Shown: piece by piece, positions 44,642 to 55,594 of the stretch
Layout of the letters: each line of letters starts with the position of its first letter
How positions within the stretch are numbered: the stretch's first letter is position 1
Origin: Thereva unica
Taxonomy: Eukaryota > Arthropoda > Insecta > Diptera > Therevidae
Assembly: GCA_949987705.1 (NCBI GenBank)
Contig: OX465281.1
Span: 200,123,112-200,187,111, forward strand
Length of the DNA: 64,000 nucleotides
Direction of reading: 5' to 3'
Translations under genes and position numbers: made by a program
Notes under the pieces: model-generated
Databases searched by the model: none
What the model was told of the DNA's origin: nothing
The model's input: only the letters and a program-made list of their open reading frames with translations

Positions 44642-46414
44642 AGTAGTAGAGCTATGCCGGTTCTGCGCCACCTAGGAGGTGGCCCCGTACCGGCCTAGGA
44701 TTTGGGGGGGTCTGAAAGCTCTACATGTACGTGCACGAGGTGTTTTAGGTTTGTGTCTTGGATAAGGTGGCTTGAAAGCTCTTCATGTATGGGTATGAGG
44801 TGTGAAGGTGGCTTAGAGTTGGTGTGTGGAGATGGGTGAAAGCTCTTTATGTACGTGTACGAGATGTTTTGGGTTTGGGTTTTGGGTAAGGTGGTTTGAA
44901 AGCTGTTTATGGAGGTTCGGTGTCTTGGATGGGGTGGCTTGGAGTTGGTGGATGGAGATGGGTGGTCCAGAGCGTGTATGGGATTTGGTGTGGGACCGGG
45001 GTGGGATTTGGGGTGTGACTGAAAGCTGTGTTGTTGAGTGCCACCTGTGGGAAGCTAGTTGAATTTCGGTGTTGATTTGGTCCAGAGCTGGCATGGGATT
45101 TGAGGTGTGACTTAAAGCTCTGGATGTATGTTTCTTGGATAGGGTGGCGCAGAACCGGCATGGGATATGGCCCAGAGCTGGCATGGGATTTGGGGATGTG
45201 ACTTAAGGCTCTGGATGTATCTTTGCGTGGCCCAGAACCGGCATGGGATTTTGGATAAAAAGTTGGTGCGAGATGTGAGCGCCAGCTGTGAGAAGCTAGT
45301 TGAACTAAGAATTAAAGAAGCTCTTGGGGAACCTTTGGATAAATTTCTCTGTGAGTGGAATTAAACTAAGCTGTGTGTGGGGGATTGAGAGCTTTGGTTT
45401 CGAGATGTTTTCTGTAGTATTAATTCTGGTGCTTTGGAATGAGCTTTGATTCTGGAGCAAAATATACATATAATTCAGTGAAGAACTGGACTTTCAAGTA
45501 ACACTAAGAATTAAATTAAGCTTTAGCTGAGATGGCTATATATTATTCTCGACAACAACCCGGTGCGATCTGTAAGCTATGATCTGGATTGCAACCATAT
45601 GCCATGATATATTATTATTATTATTATCTTCCAAAGAATTTTTAATGAGAATACTCACCTCAAGTCGCAATATTATAACAACCGCAACTTGAAAATTGCT
45701 AAGTGGTCAAAAAGATGAAAAAGATATTTCCCATAAGCATCAACAATGCAGCGAAGGCTCCCATTTTCATCAGACTTGTGATGCTGGATATATTATATTT
45801 TTAAACAATAAATTTAAGGTAAAATACCTTTCACAAACCACAAATATTACACACACTAAGAAGTGGCAAAAAGCTGCCGCAAAAAATACTCGGTCACATA
45901 CTAAAAACAATGAAGATTCCCATTATCAGCTAACTTATGCCTTAATTATTCAATCTTGAACGTATTGGATAAATTCTATTATTTAAACTGATCACCTTAA
46001 GTGCTAATTGTACCCAATGAGTAAATTTTAATAACGGTTAAATAAGAAAACATCGGATTCCTTATCAAGCAAAGATGTGAAAATTTCAGTCTTCTCATGC
46101 TGCGAACGTTTATTGAGATAAACAAAGTGCATCAGTGAATGTAATCAGCAAGTTAGTACTGAAAAGAAAAAAATTAAACGGCAGAGCAAACTTCTGAAAT
46201 AATTAATAAAGTTAGGGCATTAAAAAGAATTGTTGTTGTTGTAATAGCTACAAATAAAAACCCTATTAATTAGAACACATATTATTTTTATTCTGATAAA
46301 TCATACAATTATTTGTTTATTCAAGATACAGCACAGTATTATTATTCACCAGGAAATTTCCTTTTCTTGTTGTTAGGATTGTAAAAATTAGGGATTTCAC
46401 TTGAATTATCGGTA
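44642..46414 (+). repeat. Polinton left terminal inverted repeat
   Basis: 1,773 bp, mirrored by 58920-63850 once the retrotransposon and one 13-bp duplicate are removed. The outer part (to about 45,300) is GT-rich with irregular repeats of GAAAGCTCT and GGCATGGGATTTGG. The inner part is AT-rich. The inner boundary lies inside the gene at 46342-46725. Open frames in it occur identically in both copies and are probably not genes. Confidence 0.9.
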
Positions 46415-46725
46415 TAAAAACTATAATTAACTGGAATGGCATCAATTTGTACAAACTTGAAAATAAATGTCTTCCCCTGCGGTCCAGAATTGATTACGTG
46501 GAAATTTCCTTTGTTGTTGATGTCTTGTAAGGCTGCATCAGAAAGTGAACTGTACCTGGCTGGTAGCAAAAGCTGATACTCCTCTAACTCAAGATGAATC
46601 CGAACACCATACACTGTTTCAAGCCTGCTTGCAGATTTTATTTTATATGGGGTTCCAAATTCCATGTCGGACATCCTTAAGTATGGTGAGTATTCCAAGC
46701 TTTTGAGTTCTGTTGCTGTATCCAT
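46342..46725 (-). CDS. small Polinton protein, function unknown
   Basis: 127 residues from MDTATELKSLEYSP to KKRKFPGE. It has a central strand-rich region (YKIKSASRLETVYGVRIHLE, LLLPARYSSLSDAAL) resembling a small family often found in arthropod Polinton-like loci; possibly nucleic-acid binding, which is a guess. The last 24 codons and the stop lie inside the left terminal repeat. A TATATAA on the - strand (46,799-46,805) lies about 75 bp upstream. Frame open, no lesion seen. Confidence 0.65.
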   Translation of the reverse strand: MDTATELKSLEYSPYLRMSDMEFGTPYKIKSASRLETVYGVRIHLELEEYQLLLPARYSSLSDAALQDINNKGNFHVINSGPQGKTFIFKFVQIDAIPVNYSFYTDNSSEIPNFYNPNNKKRKFPGE

Positions 46726-46857
46726 GTTTCTGGGGCTGATGCTGTTGATCTCCAGGTGGTTGGGGTTGAACTGCTAGCGTTCTCCTTCACAGTTCTCATT
46801 ATATACCCTAAATCTAGAAACATGATTGAACTTGTCCATGAGTCCGCAGCACATAGA

Positions 46858-47165
46858 TGCACCTGTCTAAACAACTTTGGGGTGGAAGTTTTCATGATGC
46901 ACCTGTGTAAACAACTTTTGGGGCCTAGGAATTCGCTACGTCAGCAGTTTTTGCACCTGCGTGAGAAAGCTATAGACCGGAAGTTGGTAAATTGAATTGA
47001 ATTCCATGCACCTGTGTAAACAACTTTTGGGGGGAAGGGGTAGGGATTTGCCTGTCTGTGACTATGGTGATGCAATTCCATCTAAGACAGCCGGATACCG
47101 GAAGTTGGTAAATTTTGTACTTGTCCATGAGTTCCATGCACCTATGTAAACAACACTTAGGGTCA
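46858..47165 (+). repeat. four direct repeats upstream of the polymerase gene
   Basis: ATGCACCTGTGTAAACAACT or a close variant starts at about 46858, 46897, 47007 and 47137, with GGGG-rich text following each. CCGGAAGTTGGTAAATT also occurs twice (46978, 47099). They lie between the divergent first gene and polymerase B. Confidence 0.7.
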
Positions 47166-47228
47166 GGAATTTGCTACATAGGCAGATTTGCATGATCGAA
47201 CTTGTTCATGTTGTGCAATTGCGGGTAT

Positions 47229-47236
47229 TATAAAAG
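47229..47236 (+). promoter_or_regulatory. TATA box of the polymerase B gene
   Basis: TATAAAAG lies about 180 bp before the ATG at 47414, with TTTTCACAGTTT about 25 bp downstream as a possible start site. Confidence 0.5.
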
Positions 47237-47413
47237 AAGCAGTAGCAGTAGTATTTTCACAGTTTACAACGAGCATCCCGCGAGTTAACTAGTAAAGTGT
47301 TATTAATTACGACTCCTGCTAATACTGGTGATTTTAACAGTGAGCATCCAACCAATTTAACAAGTGCTAAGTGAAAAGTTTTGTTTTTGTTATTAATTAT
47401 TATAACTTTTAAA

Positions 47414-50400
47414 ATGGATACACGCAGCATTATGAGTGGACTAAAAAAGCAAGCAGCAGATTGCTTAAGGGACAGAGACGCTGTGCAAAGTGTAATTATT
47501 ACCAAAGTGTGTGGTTTATTCATTAAAAAAATAAAAGCAGCATGCAGGGCCGAAAAGCAGATTGGGACCAAACAACACTATCAAAATTGTATTGCGCAAC
47601 TAAGAGGCTTACAAGTATTGTTGAAAGCTGGCAGCAGCCACCATGGAGCAGGTGTGCAGGAAGGAGGAAGAACTGAAAAAAGAAGTGCTCGTGTACGCTG
47701 GGAAGAGCTGCATAATGCGTTTGCATCACGAATCAGGACAGGCGTCATCATTAATATAAAGCACATCGAAGTGAAGCAATTTTTAAAGGATGGTTATGCT
47801 TTGTTTGAGCGGCGCGTTAAGAACATTTTAAAGAAGCATAATTTCGTCAAGACATCAACGACTTTAAGCTGCGAGTATGTTAAGCATGGTGTCAATGATG
47901 GTGATGTGATAAGTGATATAAAATACTTTCACACCAAAACTACGCCCATTGGGAGCACCGATCATCTGGAACAGTGGTTTTTGAAAAACGTGCAGGATGA
48001 TCTATTGACCCAGGTTGAGGAGTTCCAAGAGAAAGATAGCGGCTGGGCTTTACATACCATAGTGAATTTAATGGTGCACATAAACAAATACGAGCCATTA
48101 AGAGGATCATCCTATATAAAATTGCCGCAAAGCATCGCAGCAAAGCATGCATGTGTAAATGTGAGGAATAATGATAATGCATGCTTTGCGTGGGCAGTGG
48201 TCTCAGCTTTGTATCCAGTAGAGCGTAGGGATCATGCATATAGAACATCAAAGTACCCGCACTACAACAATGTGCTAAACTTGAGCGGTATCACTCTTCC
48301 AGTTACACTGAATCAAATAAGAATATTTGAAGCAAACAATGGATTATCGATTAATGTTTTCATACTGGAAAAGGAAAAGACAAATGAATACACGACTGTT
48401 CCAGCTTACTTAACGAAGAAGAAATTGGATAAACACATCAACCTGCTAATGATAAAGTCAAATTATGACTGCAGTGAGGATGGTGATGATAGTGACGGTG
48501 ATAGTGATATTGTTTATCATTTCTGCTGGATTAAAGACTTATCACGTTTGGTGAGCAGGCAGACGTCTAAAAACAAACACAAAAAATATATCTGCGATAG
48601 ATGTTTATTTTATTTTTATACTGAAGAAATGCTCGCAGCGCATGTGCCTGAGTGTGAAAAGGTGAATGACTGTAAAGTTGCTTTTCACAAGGAGAAATTT
48701 ATCACTTTTAAAAATTATAATTATAAGAATCCAGTGCCATTTACAGTATATGCAGATTTGGAGTCGGTATTGATACCTGTTACCGATGGTGGTAGTAATG
48801 GTGATAAGACGAGAAAAATTCAAGAACATGAAGTTCATAGTATTGGATTATATTTTCACTGCTACTACGATGACTCTTTATCATTTTACCGATCAAATCG
48901 TGGAAAAACGTGTCTTCAGTGGTTTACATTGCAGCTGCAGGAGATCGCAAATATAGCCGAAGAGCAAATAAAGGATATAAAACCACTAGCACCGTTATCA
49001 GCGCAGGAAAAGTGCATTCAATTAAACCAACCATGCTGCCATATATGCGAGAAACCCTTTGCGCTTGGTGAAACCAGAGTGAGGGATCATTGCCACCTCA
49101 CAGGCAAATATCGTGGACCAGCACACAACAGCTGCAACATCAATTATAATGATTGTCGCAACATCCCAGTCATTTTCCACAATTTATCAGGATATGATGC
49201 GCATTTCATAATCAAGGATATAGCATTAACCATACCAGGAAAAGTGGATCTTTTACCGTTGAACAAAGAGCGGTACATTTCATTTACCAAACACATTGAA
49301 AATAGCTCCATCAAGCTGAGATTCATCGACTCTTATAGATTTATGGATGAATCTTTGGATAAACTAGCCGGACTGCTGCCTAAGGAAAAATTAATAATTA
49401 CAAAAGCTCAATGGCAAGACCTGGATGATGAAAGCTTCAACCTTCTCACGCGCAAAGGAGTTTTTCCATATGACTTCATCGATGGTTGGGATAAATTGGA
49501 GTGTAATAGTTTACCTAGCGTGGAGCATTTTTATAATAAAATGATTGATGAGCCGATAACTGAAAAAGATTATGAACATGCGCAAAAAGTGTGGGACAAA
49601 TTTAACATTAAAAGCCTGGGAGAGTATTCAGATTTGTATTTAAAAACAGATGTTCTTCTGCTGGCGGATATTTTTACAAATTTTAGAGCTATGGGACTCG
49701 AGACCTACAAACTTGACCCTGCCCACGTCTTCACACTGCCTGGATATACATGGGCAGCTATGCTGTATTACACGGGAGTGCGCCTAGAAAGGATTATGGA
49801 TGTTGACATTCTTTTATTTATTGAAAAATCTTGTCGAGGTGGAATTAGCCAATGCTGTTGCAGATATAGTGAAGCCAACAATAAATATATGAAAAACTTT
49901 AAACCGGATGAAGAAACTAAATATCTGATGTACTATGATGTGAATAATTTATATGGATGGGCCATGTCGCAATCACTTCCAACAGGAAATTTCAAATGGA
50001 TTGATAATGTTGATGTTATGAGTGTTGATGATAATTCACCGGTCGGCTATATGTTGGAGGTAGATCTTGAATACCCGCAGGAGCTGCATAATTTGCATAA
50101 GGATTTCCCATTTTGCCCGACTCATTCATCACCACCAGGATCAAAACATGGCAAACTTTTAACCACTTTACACACCAAAGAAAAATATGTTATACATTAC
50201 CGCAACCTAAAACAATGTTTATCACATGGACTAATACTCAAGAAAATTCACCGCATTCTGCAGTTCGATCAATCGCCATGGCTTAAGCCATATGTGGACT
50301 TAAATACAGATAAAAGGAAACAAGCCAAAAATGCCTACGAGAAGAACCAATATAAGAAAATAATTAATGCTGTTTTCGGAAAAACTATGGAAAATGTGCG

Positions 50401-52060
50401 AAAATATTCAAACATAAAACTATGTACAAAGTGGGAGGGGCGGTATGGCGCTAGAAACCTCATTGCAGCACCGAATTTCCATAGTCGCGCAATTTTCAAT
50501 GAAAATTTAGTAGCAGTTGAATTACGAAAGCTGGTAGTTAAATTCGATAAACCAAGACCCTCTCCATTACAGGCCATGAAGTTCTCTCTTGAACTAATCC
50601 AACCATAGCTGAAGCCGGTCCACAAAATCTGACATTTGGTTAGAATAAACATGGCGCGGAATAGGCTCGGGATTATTTTCGTTATATTTTTGTGGTAAAA
50701 AGTGGAAAATCATTGTAAGTTATTACTTTAAACTAAACATGGATTATCAGTGGTTAGTTCTTTAGTGATTTAATAAGAAAAAATAAAAAAAAAATAGTGA
50801 TTTAGTGAGTTTTAAGTGTGTTAATTGTTGAGGTGATCAATTTCTTTTACTTTCGCGGTGTTTTTTTCGTCTTTATTAAGGAAAAATATGCTGATTATTT
50901 AATTAAAAGTGATTTTAAAGCCATTAAATAATTTATTATGAAATTATTATTAAACATATAAGTGCAGAAAAGTGTGAAAGGAAAAGTGAAAAAGAAAAGT
51001 GTTTTTCTACACCTATATTTTTAATACTAATTACATAATATATGTATTAATCACTTTAAAATCACTTGTAATCCCATAACTAAACAAAACATTAAATTTT
51101 CAACATTTTTTTCGTAAATAAACATGAAAAAACACCGTGAATGTAAAAACAGTTGTTCGCCTTAACAATTAAAACACTTAAAAGACACTTAATCACTAAA
51201 TTATTTTTATTTTTTTTTAATTAAATCACTAATAAACTATTCACTGGTAAATCCAAGTGCAGTTAAAAGTGTTAAAATACAATATTTTATCACTTTTTAC
51301 TGCAAAACTATAACCAAAACGTTCCCGAACTTATTCCGCGCCATGTTTATTCCGCTCTCTCCTGTGAATTTTTGGACCGGGTTGACCACCATGAAAAACT
51401 CTCCTTCGGGGCCTGTAGTTGAGAGGGTCTTGGATAAACCATTATACATTGGTATGGCGATTCTCGATATTTCTAAAATAGCACTGTACGAATTCCATTA
51501 TGACTTTATGCTAAAAGAGTTGGATGCTGATAAATGCAAAATAATGTACATGGATACGGATTCATTAGTATATGAAATAAAAAATGTTGACATATACGAT
51601 ATTATGAAGAAAAACATAGATAAATTTGATACTAGTGATTATCCTATGACCAACCAGTTTAATATGCCGCAAGCAAATAAAAAAGTTCCTGGATTGATGA
51701 AAGATGAATTAAATGGCCGAATAATGACATTGTTTGTGCTTAAGGTCTAAAATGTACTCCCTTGAAATAGATGGTGTTGATGAAGTGAAGAAAGCAAAAG
51801 GGGTAAAGAAGAACGTTGTGGCGAAAACTTTGCAGATTAGCGACTATATTGAATGTTTGCAAAATTCAAAAAGCAAGATAGCTGAGCAAAAAAGCATTCG
51901 TTCATATAGTCATAAAGTTTACACTTTAAACCAAGCAAAGATCGCTTTAAACCCACAGGATGATAAACGCTGCATTATGGACAACGGGATCGACACTCTA
52001 CCATGGGGACATTTTTCAGTGCAGCAGCAGCAGCAGCAAGAAGACATGGATGTAGAATAA
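47414..52060 (+). pseudogene. protein-primed DNA polymerase B (Polinton), broken
   Basis: The first ATG matching the frame is at 47414. Seen in order: a C2H2-like finger (CDRCLFYFYTEEMLAAH), exonuclease motif I VYADLES (about residue 446), a CxxC...HxxC cluster (CCHICEKPF, RDHCHLTGKYRGPAHNSCN, about 540-580), exonuclease II region NLSGYDAHFI, YSDLYLKTDVLLLADIF, polymerase motif A YDVNNLYGW (about 840), motif B YKKIINAVFGKTMENV (about 980), and motif C YMDTDSLVYE (51,546). The gene is interrupted after 50554 by an 878-bp palindromic element, with GATAAACCA duplicated. A further frameshift occurs near 51,740, after which the frame with LRSKMYSLEIDG runs to 52060. It ends in a short Gln run. Its role would be replication of the element primed by a terminal protein. 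Confidence 0.9.
50555..51432. mobile_element. 878-bp near-palindromic element inside polymerase B
   Basis: GATAAACCA is duplicated on both sides (50546-50554, 51433-51441). The ends AGACCCTCTC and its complement, the shared AATAAACATGGCGCGGAATA near both ends, and mirrored AT-rich interiors (AGTGATTTAAT, AAAGTGATTTTAAAG) show two long imperfect arms meeting in the middle. Non-coding. A 9-bp duplication fits Mutator-like mobilisation; 8 bp cannot be excluded. Confidence 0.8.
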
Positions 52061-52115
52061 AATTCACACAAGTGCAATATGTAAATAGTATGAATAAAAG
52101 AATAATTATAACTTT

Positions 52116-52592
52116 TTATAAAAAATTTGTTTTATTTAAAAATTCCCTTATTACAAAAACATTTTTCAGAGCACATCGGCCTTCGTGTATTATGCAGGAT
52201 AAGAAGCCATTTGTTGTTGTTGTTGTTGTTGATAGTTTGGGGCATCCCTCCTCTTCTACATCATATATGGTTAGCTCCTCTCCAAATAATTCCTGAATCC
52301 ATTGTTTCTTTCCAGCTCCTTTAACATAGATTATTTTATCATGCAACAGATCTCCAACTGAATATAGTGTGCGGTAGGGAATGTATCCATCACCCCATCT
52401 GAATCCATGGTGATTGTGTCTCAGCCACTCAACTTGTTTCTTTTCAGACCGAGTTAGATGTTTATGTGGGAATGGTGGTTGGAATATGTAGTGCTGCATT
52501 TGATTTTCACAATTTAAAAGGGCCAATTCTTTGAAAATAAATTGATTGTTTTGTAATTTGAATCCTTGAATGTCGATGATAATGGTATCCAT
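52116..52592 (-). CDS. Polinton-associated protein, unknown function
   Basis: 158 residues from the Met at 52592 (MDTIIIDIQGFKLQ). The IIDIQGFK start, WLRHNHHGFRWGDG and the C-terminal SCIIHEGRCALKNV define a family seen in arthropod Polinton-like loci. An early D in a strand could suggest an RNase-H-like fold, but this is only a guess. It starts 1 nt after the stop of the major capsid gene on the same strand, so the two were probably co-expressed. Near the C-terminus is a Thr run encoded by a GTT repeat. Confidence 0.65.
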   Translation of the reverse strand: MDTIIIDIQGFKLQNNQFIFKELALLNCENQMQHYIFQPPFPHKHLTRSEKKQVEWLRHNHHGFRWGDGYIPYRTLYSVGDLLHDKIIYVKGAGKKQWIQELFGEELTIYDVEEEGCPKLSTTTTTTNGFLSCIIHEGRCALKNVFVIREFLNKTNFL

Positions 52593-52593
52593 T

Positions 52594-53988
52594 TCAAGCA
52601 ATTTTCCTGACTTCGTTGGTTAGAGGTGTATATTCCACTATTCGATCATGTAGCAATAAACATTATGCTGTTGTGTTAGTGGGAACGTTTTCCGATGTTT
52701 TGAATTCCAACCTTATATCCACAGGACCTGTTTTAATGGTTTCGTTTTGCCGAGAGCAATCAATAGGCCCCCATCCACGGTCAAACAAATCGTCAAATTC
52801 CTGGCCAACATCGAAAAAATTGCAAGTTTGCGTGTACAAAACACAAGTTTTCGAAGTTGGCCGCTGTTTGAAGAAAATATTCGTCTGGTTTAATATTTCC
52901 TTCAAACAGCTTAAATGTGTGTGTGAGTTTTGCCTGTGTGCCATGTAAAGTTCGCTTTGTTTACAGTAGATTATATGAAATGTCGCTCGGGATGTTTGAA
53001 GAAAGTTTTCCTCGTTGATGGCCAAAAATGTCAAAGCATAAATGTGTGCGCTGTTTGTCGAAAATTGGTTTGACGATTTGTTTGACCGTGGATGGGGGCC
53101 TAATGACTACGATCGGAGCATCACGCATAAACTCTTCCCTTGAGAGTAGTGGCTGCAACTGGCGTCCATAGTATGAAGTTTGGAATTTTATATACATATC
53201 ATATAGGAGAGCGTATTTATGAGCATCAAATTTCAAGTTCAGATCATCATATGGGTATGATTCCGAATTCAAGTGCACTTTAACATCTGTCAGCTTGCAG
53301 TGGTCAAACTTACTGACATCCTTTGTTTTATCATTTTTACGATTTGTTTGGAGAGCTAGTATGACATATCGGGGCTTTTCCATCTGCGATGACGTTTTGA
53401 CAGACCACGTGTGATGAGTCGTTGCTGGTAGCGTGGGGTACTCGTATATGTCCCAGCTCCTAAATGGCATTTGTATTTCACGACCGCTTTCAATGATTTT
53501 ATATAAAGCAATTTTCTCATGATCGGCCACATTAACATGGGGAATGCGCCACTGAAGTTTCGAGATTGAGATGTTTACATCATCTGTCGGTGATATGACC
53601 GCATCTTCATCCATCCTGCTTCGTATTAATATGAGTTCATGTTTAGCGTTGGCAATAATTTTATTGTAATCTTCAGCAAAGCCCAGCAATGTTTTTAGAG
53701 GGATGCAGAAATTGAAGAAAAGAGAAACGCTATAGCAAAGAGAAACGCTATAGCATTATTTACTAGCCCTGCAGTGCTGGATATTGTTCCGTCAGGTTTA
53801 GTTACTGTTCCCTCAATGTATATGAAACTTTCAGCTGGGAGGATATACAGGTCTTGGTTTTGCACTGGAATGCGGGTTTCATCACTATTTTTAAATGAAG
53901 AGGCGAACGATGAGTAAGTGTGGTAGTCAATTTTTGTTATGCTATTATCATGGCTTGTGCCTTCAGTAATATCCAAGATGTTATTCAT
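52594..53988 (-). pseudogene. major capsid protein (double jelly-roll type), broken
   Basis: Starts at 53988 (MNNILDITEG). Recognisable blocks: IPVQNQDLYILPAESFIYIE, then GFAEDYNKIIANAKHELILI, RSWDIYEYPTLPATTHHTW, SEDPYPYDDLNL-like text (SESYPYDDLNLKFD) and a C-terminal block with GPVDIRLEFKTSENVP. These match the large capsid family of Polintons as I know it. Lesions seen: an 18-bp tandem duplication and an internal deletion with frame change near 53,700-53,760; insertion of a 337-bp MITE at 52765-53101; an in-frame TAA near 52,667. Not functional. Confidence 0.72.
52765..53101. mobile_element. 337-bp MITE inside the capsid gene
   Basis: The ends AGGCCCCCATCCACGGTC and its complement extend to about 34 bp of inverted repeat. 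AAT flanks both sides (52762-52764, 53102-53104). The capsid frame continues on both sides. The short frames inside are artefacts of the insertion. Confidence 0.85.
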
Positions 53989-54098
53989 TGCTTCAAATTT
54001 AGTCCTATTGATTTTAGAAATTGTATATTATCAGCTCTCAGTTGACGTCTTGCTCGCTTCAAGGTTGTCGGTTGACTAATGTTTTCCGTGAAGTTCAT
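53985..54098 (-). CDS. 37-residue small ORF overlapping the capsid start
   Basis: ATG at 54098, TGA at 53985-53987. The basic text TLKRARRQLRADN is followed by IQFLKSIGLNL. Its TGA overlaps the ATG of the major capsid gene as ATGA. The position between minor and major capsid genes and the tight overlap argue for a real small protein, perhaps DNA-binding or scaffolding. Function unknown. Confidence 0.55.
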   Translation of the reverse strand: MNFTENISQPTTLKRARRQLRADNIQFLKSIGLNLKQ

Positions 54099-54111
54099 CC
54101 TGTTTACATGC

Positions 54112-54820
54112 TTATTGCTGTTGTTGCTGCCGTAGACTATCATTTTGTGGCTTTAAATGTAGTCTGATAGTTATCGTTTCACCTCGAAAATTTATTAAAT
54201 CTCCGTCCTGATCAACTAGCTTTAGTGTGAGCGAACTAACACGTTTGACGTTCACCGGTAAATAGATCACATTCGCTGGAACCTCTACTATTTTATAGCC
54301 TGGCCCCACGGTTGGGGCAAATTCATGCAGCATATGCACCTGTTTATTGTTGATGTATGAGCCTGATATGATGTTACATTCAACCCTTATAGTATTAACT
54401 TTTATAATATTGACGGGTAGATCTGATGTATGTAATATATTTGCTTCCAGTACACGTTTCCCAAATCCCAACAGCGGCGCGATAGATCGCTCTTTATCAA
54501 AATGTATAACTTCAGTTGCTTTTATTTCACTCTTCAAGGTATTATTGTTTGCCCTTATTAAGACTGTTGCCTTGCTGCTGCTCTTATTTAAGCTTTGCTG
54601 CACTGAAGCCGCTATGTCATCAATCTCGTATGATCCAACAGGTATTTCGATACATGCATCACCCACATGCATTAAGTTTTGCTGTCATCAATATTCGGTA
54701 TAGAATTGTATGTTTGAAAATCAATTAATCCGCAAACGTAGTCTCCAGCTAATTCCAATGGGGAAAGTATTCAGCGGTGAGAACCGATGCATTGCCAGTA
54801 AGAGAGAGTGTTATCGACAT
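54112..54820 (-). pseudogene. minor capsid (penton-like) protein, frameshifted
   Basis: The main frame 54112-54672 has IEIPVGSYEIDDIAASVQQS, NTLKSEIKATEVIHF, ISGSYINNKQVHMLHEFAP and NFRGETITIRLHLKP, typical of the minor capsid family of Polintons. The N-terminal part lies upstream in two other frames: ATG at 54820 (MSITLSLTGN), then LELAGDYVCGLIDFQTYN. Two single-base frameshifts therefore separate three pieces (near 54,759 and 54,675). A TATAAATA (54,864-54,871) lies about 45 bp before the ATG. The C-terminus has a Gln run. Confidence 0.7.
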
Positions 54821-54863
54821 GGCTACTTGTTATGAAATGTCTATGTTTGCACTTGAAGGCCTT

Positions 54864-54871
54864 TATTTATA
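54864..54871 (-). promoter_or_regulatory. TATA box overlapping the protease stop codon
   Basis: TATAAATA on the - strand; its TAA (54867-54869) is the stop of the protease gene. It sits about 45 bp before the minor capsid ATG (54820). Confidence 0.55.
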
Positions 54872-55217
54872 CATTATGTAAGAATTCTAAGCATAAGTGT
54901 CCGCAAATCACTGAGTTGAAATTTTGATGAGATGTATAGTTGTATGTGACTGCATCTCCCAAATAATTTACAACTTCCCGCGGTGGCTGCAGATTTCCAA
55001 AACTATCAAAGTAATTTATGATATCTCCATTCTTCTTATACGCTACCCAATGCGTTCCAGGTCCAGATGAAACATCTAGATTTATAATTCCGCTCTCATT
55101 TCTCCATGGTTTTTTAGGTAATTGATCGCGCATAAATACTCCTCTAAAGTGGGCTATATTCTGTGCATATTTACGCAGATCATTTTCATTGAGTGCTCTT
55201 TTGGGCAGCGACTTTAT
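54867..55217 (-). pseudogene. adenain-like cysteine protease, start codon apparently lost
   Basis: The open frame shows the catalytic features of the adenovirus-type maturation protease: His in GPGTHWVAY, Asp in YFDSFG, and Gln then Cys seven residues later in HQNFNSVICGHLC. The family region begins earlier than the first in-frame ATG (55133): NDLRKYAQNIAHFRGVF precedes it in frame, back to about 55217. There an ATA codon sits just after the stop of the upstream gene, where a start codon would be expected. Either the start is lost or a shorter protein is made. The role would be capsid maturation. Confidence 0.75.
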
Positions 55218-55594
55218 TAGTTTTTTGGTCGGGGGTTGAGAAAAAGTCCCAGTCCTTTCCTATATGGCTTTAGAAATAATCCTTGTCCATGTTTTCCTAG
55301 CGCTATAGCTTCCATTGTCTCATTATGACGTTTCGCTTCCTGAAGCTCCCGACGTGCGCCGCTTGCAGCGTTTACAGCTTTAGCTATGCCTGCTGCACCT
55401 CCAGATAGCGCTCCAACGGCTGAAAGACCTGCAAAAAGTGGAATGAGGAACGGTAAAACTCCACCTACTTTAGGCACTGGTATCACTCTAGGTGTAGTGT
55501 ATGATTTTTTCTTCCCCTTAATAACATTCTTTGCAGCACTTAGAGCAATTTTAGTAGCTTCCAACAGATCTTTCGGCTTTTTCAGCTTTAACAC
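55217..55594 (-). CDS. hydrophobic Polinton structural protein
   Basis: 125 residues with a basic N-terminus (KNVIKGKKKS), a long small-residue hydrophobic stretch (VLPFLIPLFAGLSAVGALSG and on to AAGIAKAV), then a helical charged part (RRELQEAKRHNETMEAIALG) and GLFLKPYRKGLGLFLNP. It resembles minor virion proteins that interact with membranes; this is inferred from composition. Overlaps the PLA2-like gene by 7 nt and abuts the protease, so the three form an expression block. Open, no lesion. Confidence 0.68.
   Translation of the reverse strand: MLKLKKPKDLLEATKIALSAAKNVIKGKKKSYTTPRVIPVPKVGGVLPFLIPLFAGLSAVGALSGGAAGIAKAVNAASGARRELQEAKRHNETMEAIALGKHGQGLFLKPYRKGLGLFLNPRPKN

Noticed and set aside
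44813..45184. Protein-coding ORFs inside the Polinton terminal repeats (also 63308-63679, 45696-45959, 62533-62796)
   Set aside because: They occur in both repeat copies, the composition follows the GT-rich repeat, and no family was recognised.
52003..52324. + strand ORFs rich in Ala or Leu at 52,003-52,324
   Set aside because: One is a frame shadow of the polymerase C-terminal Gln run; the other is antisense to the IIDIQGFK gene.
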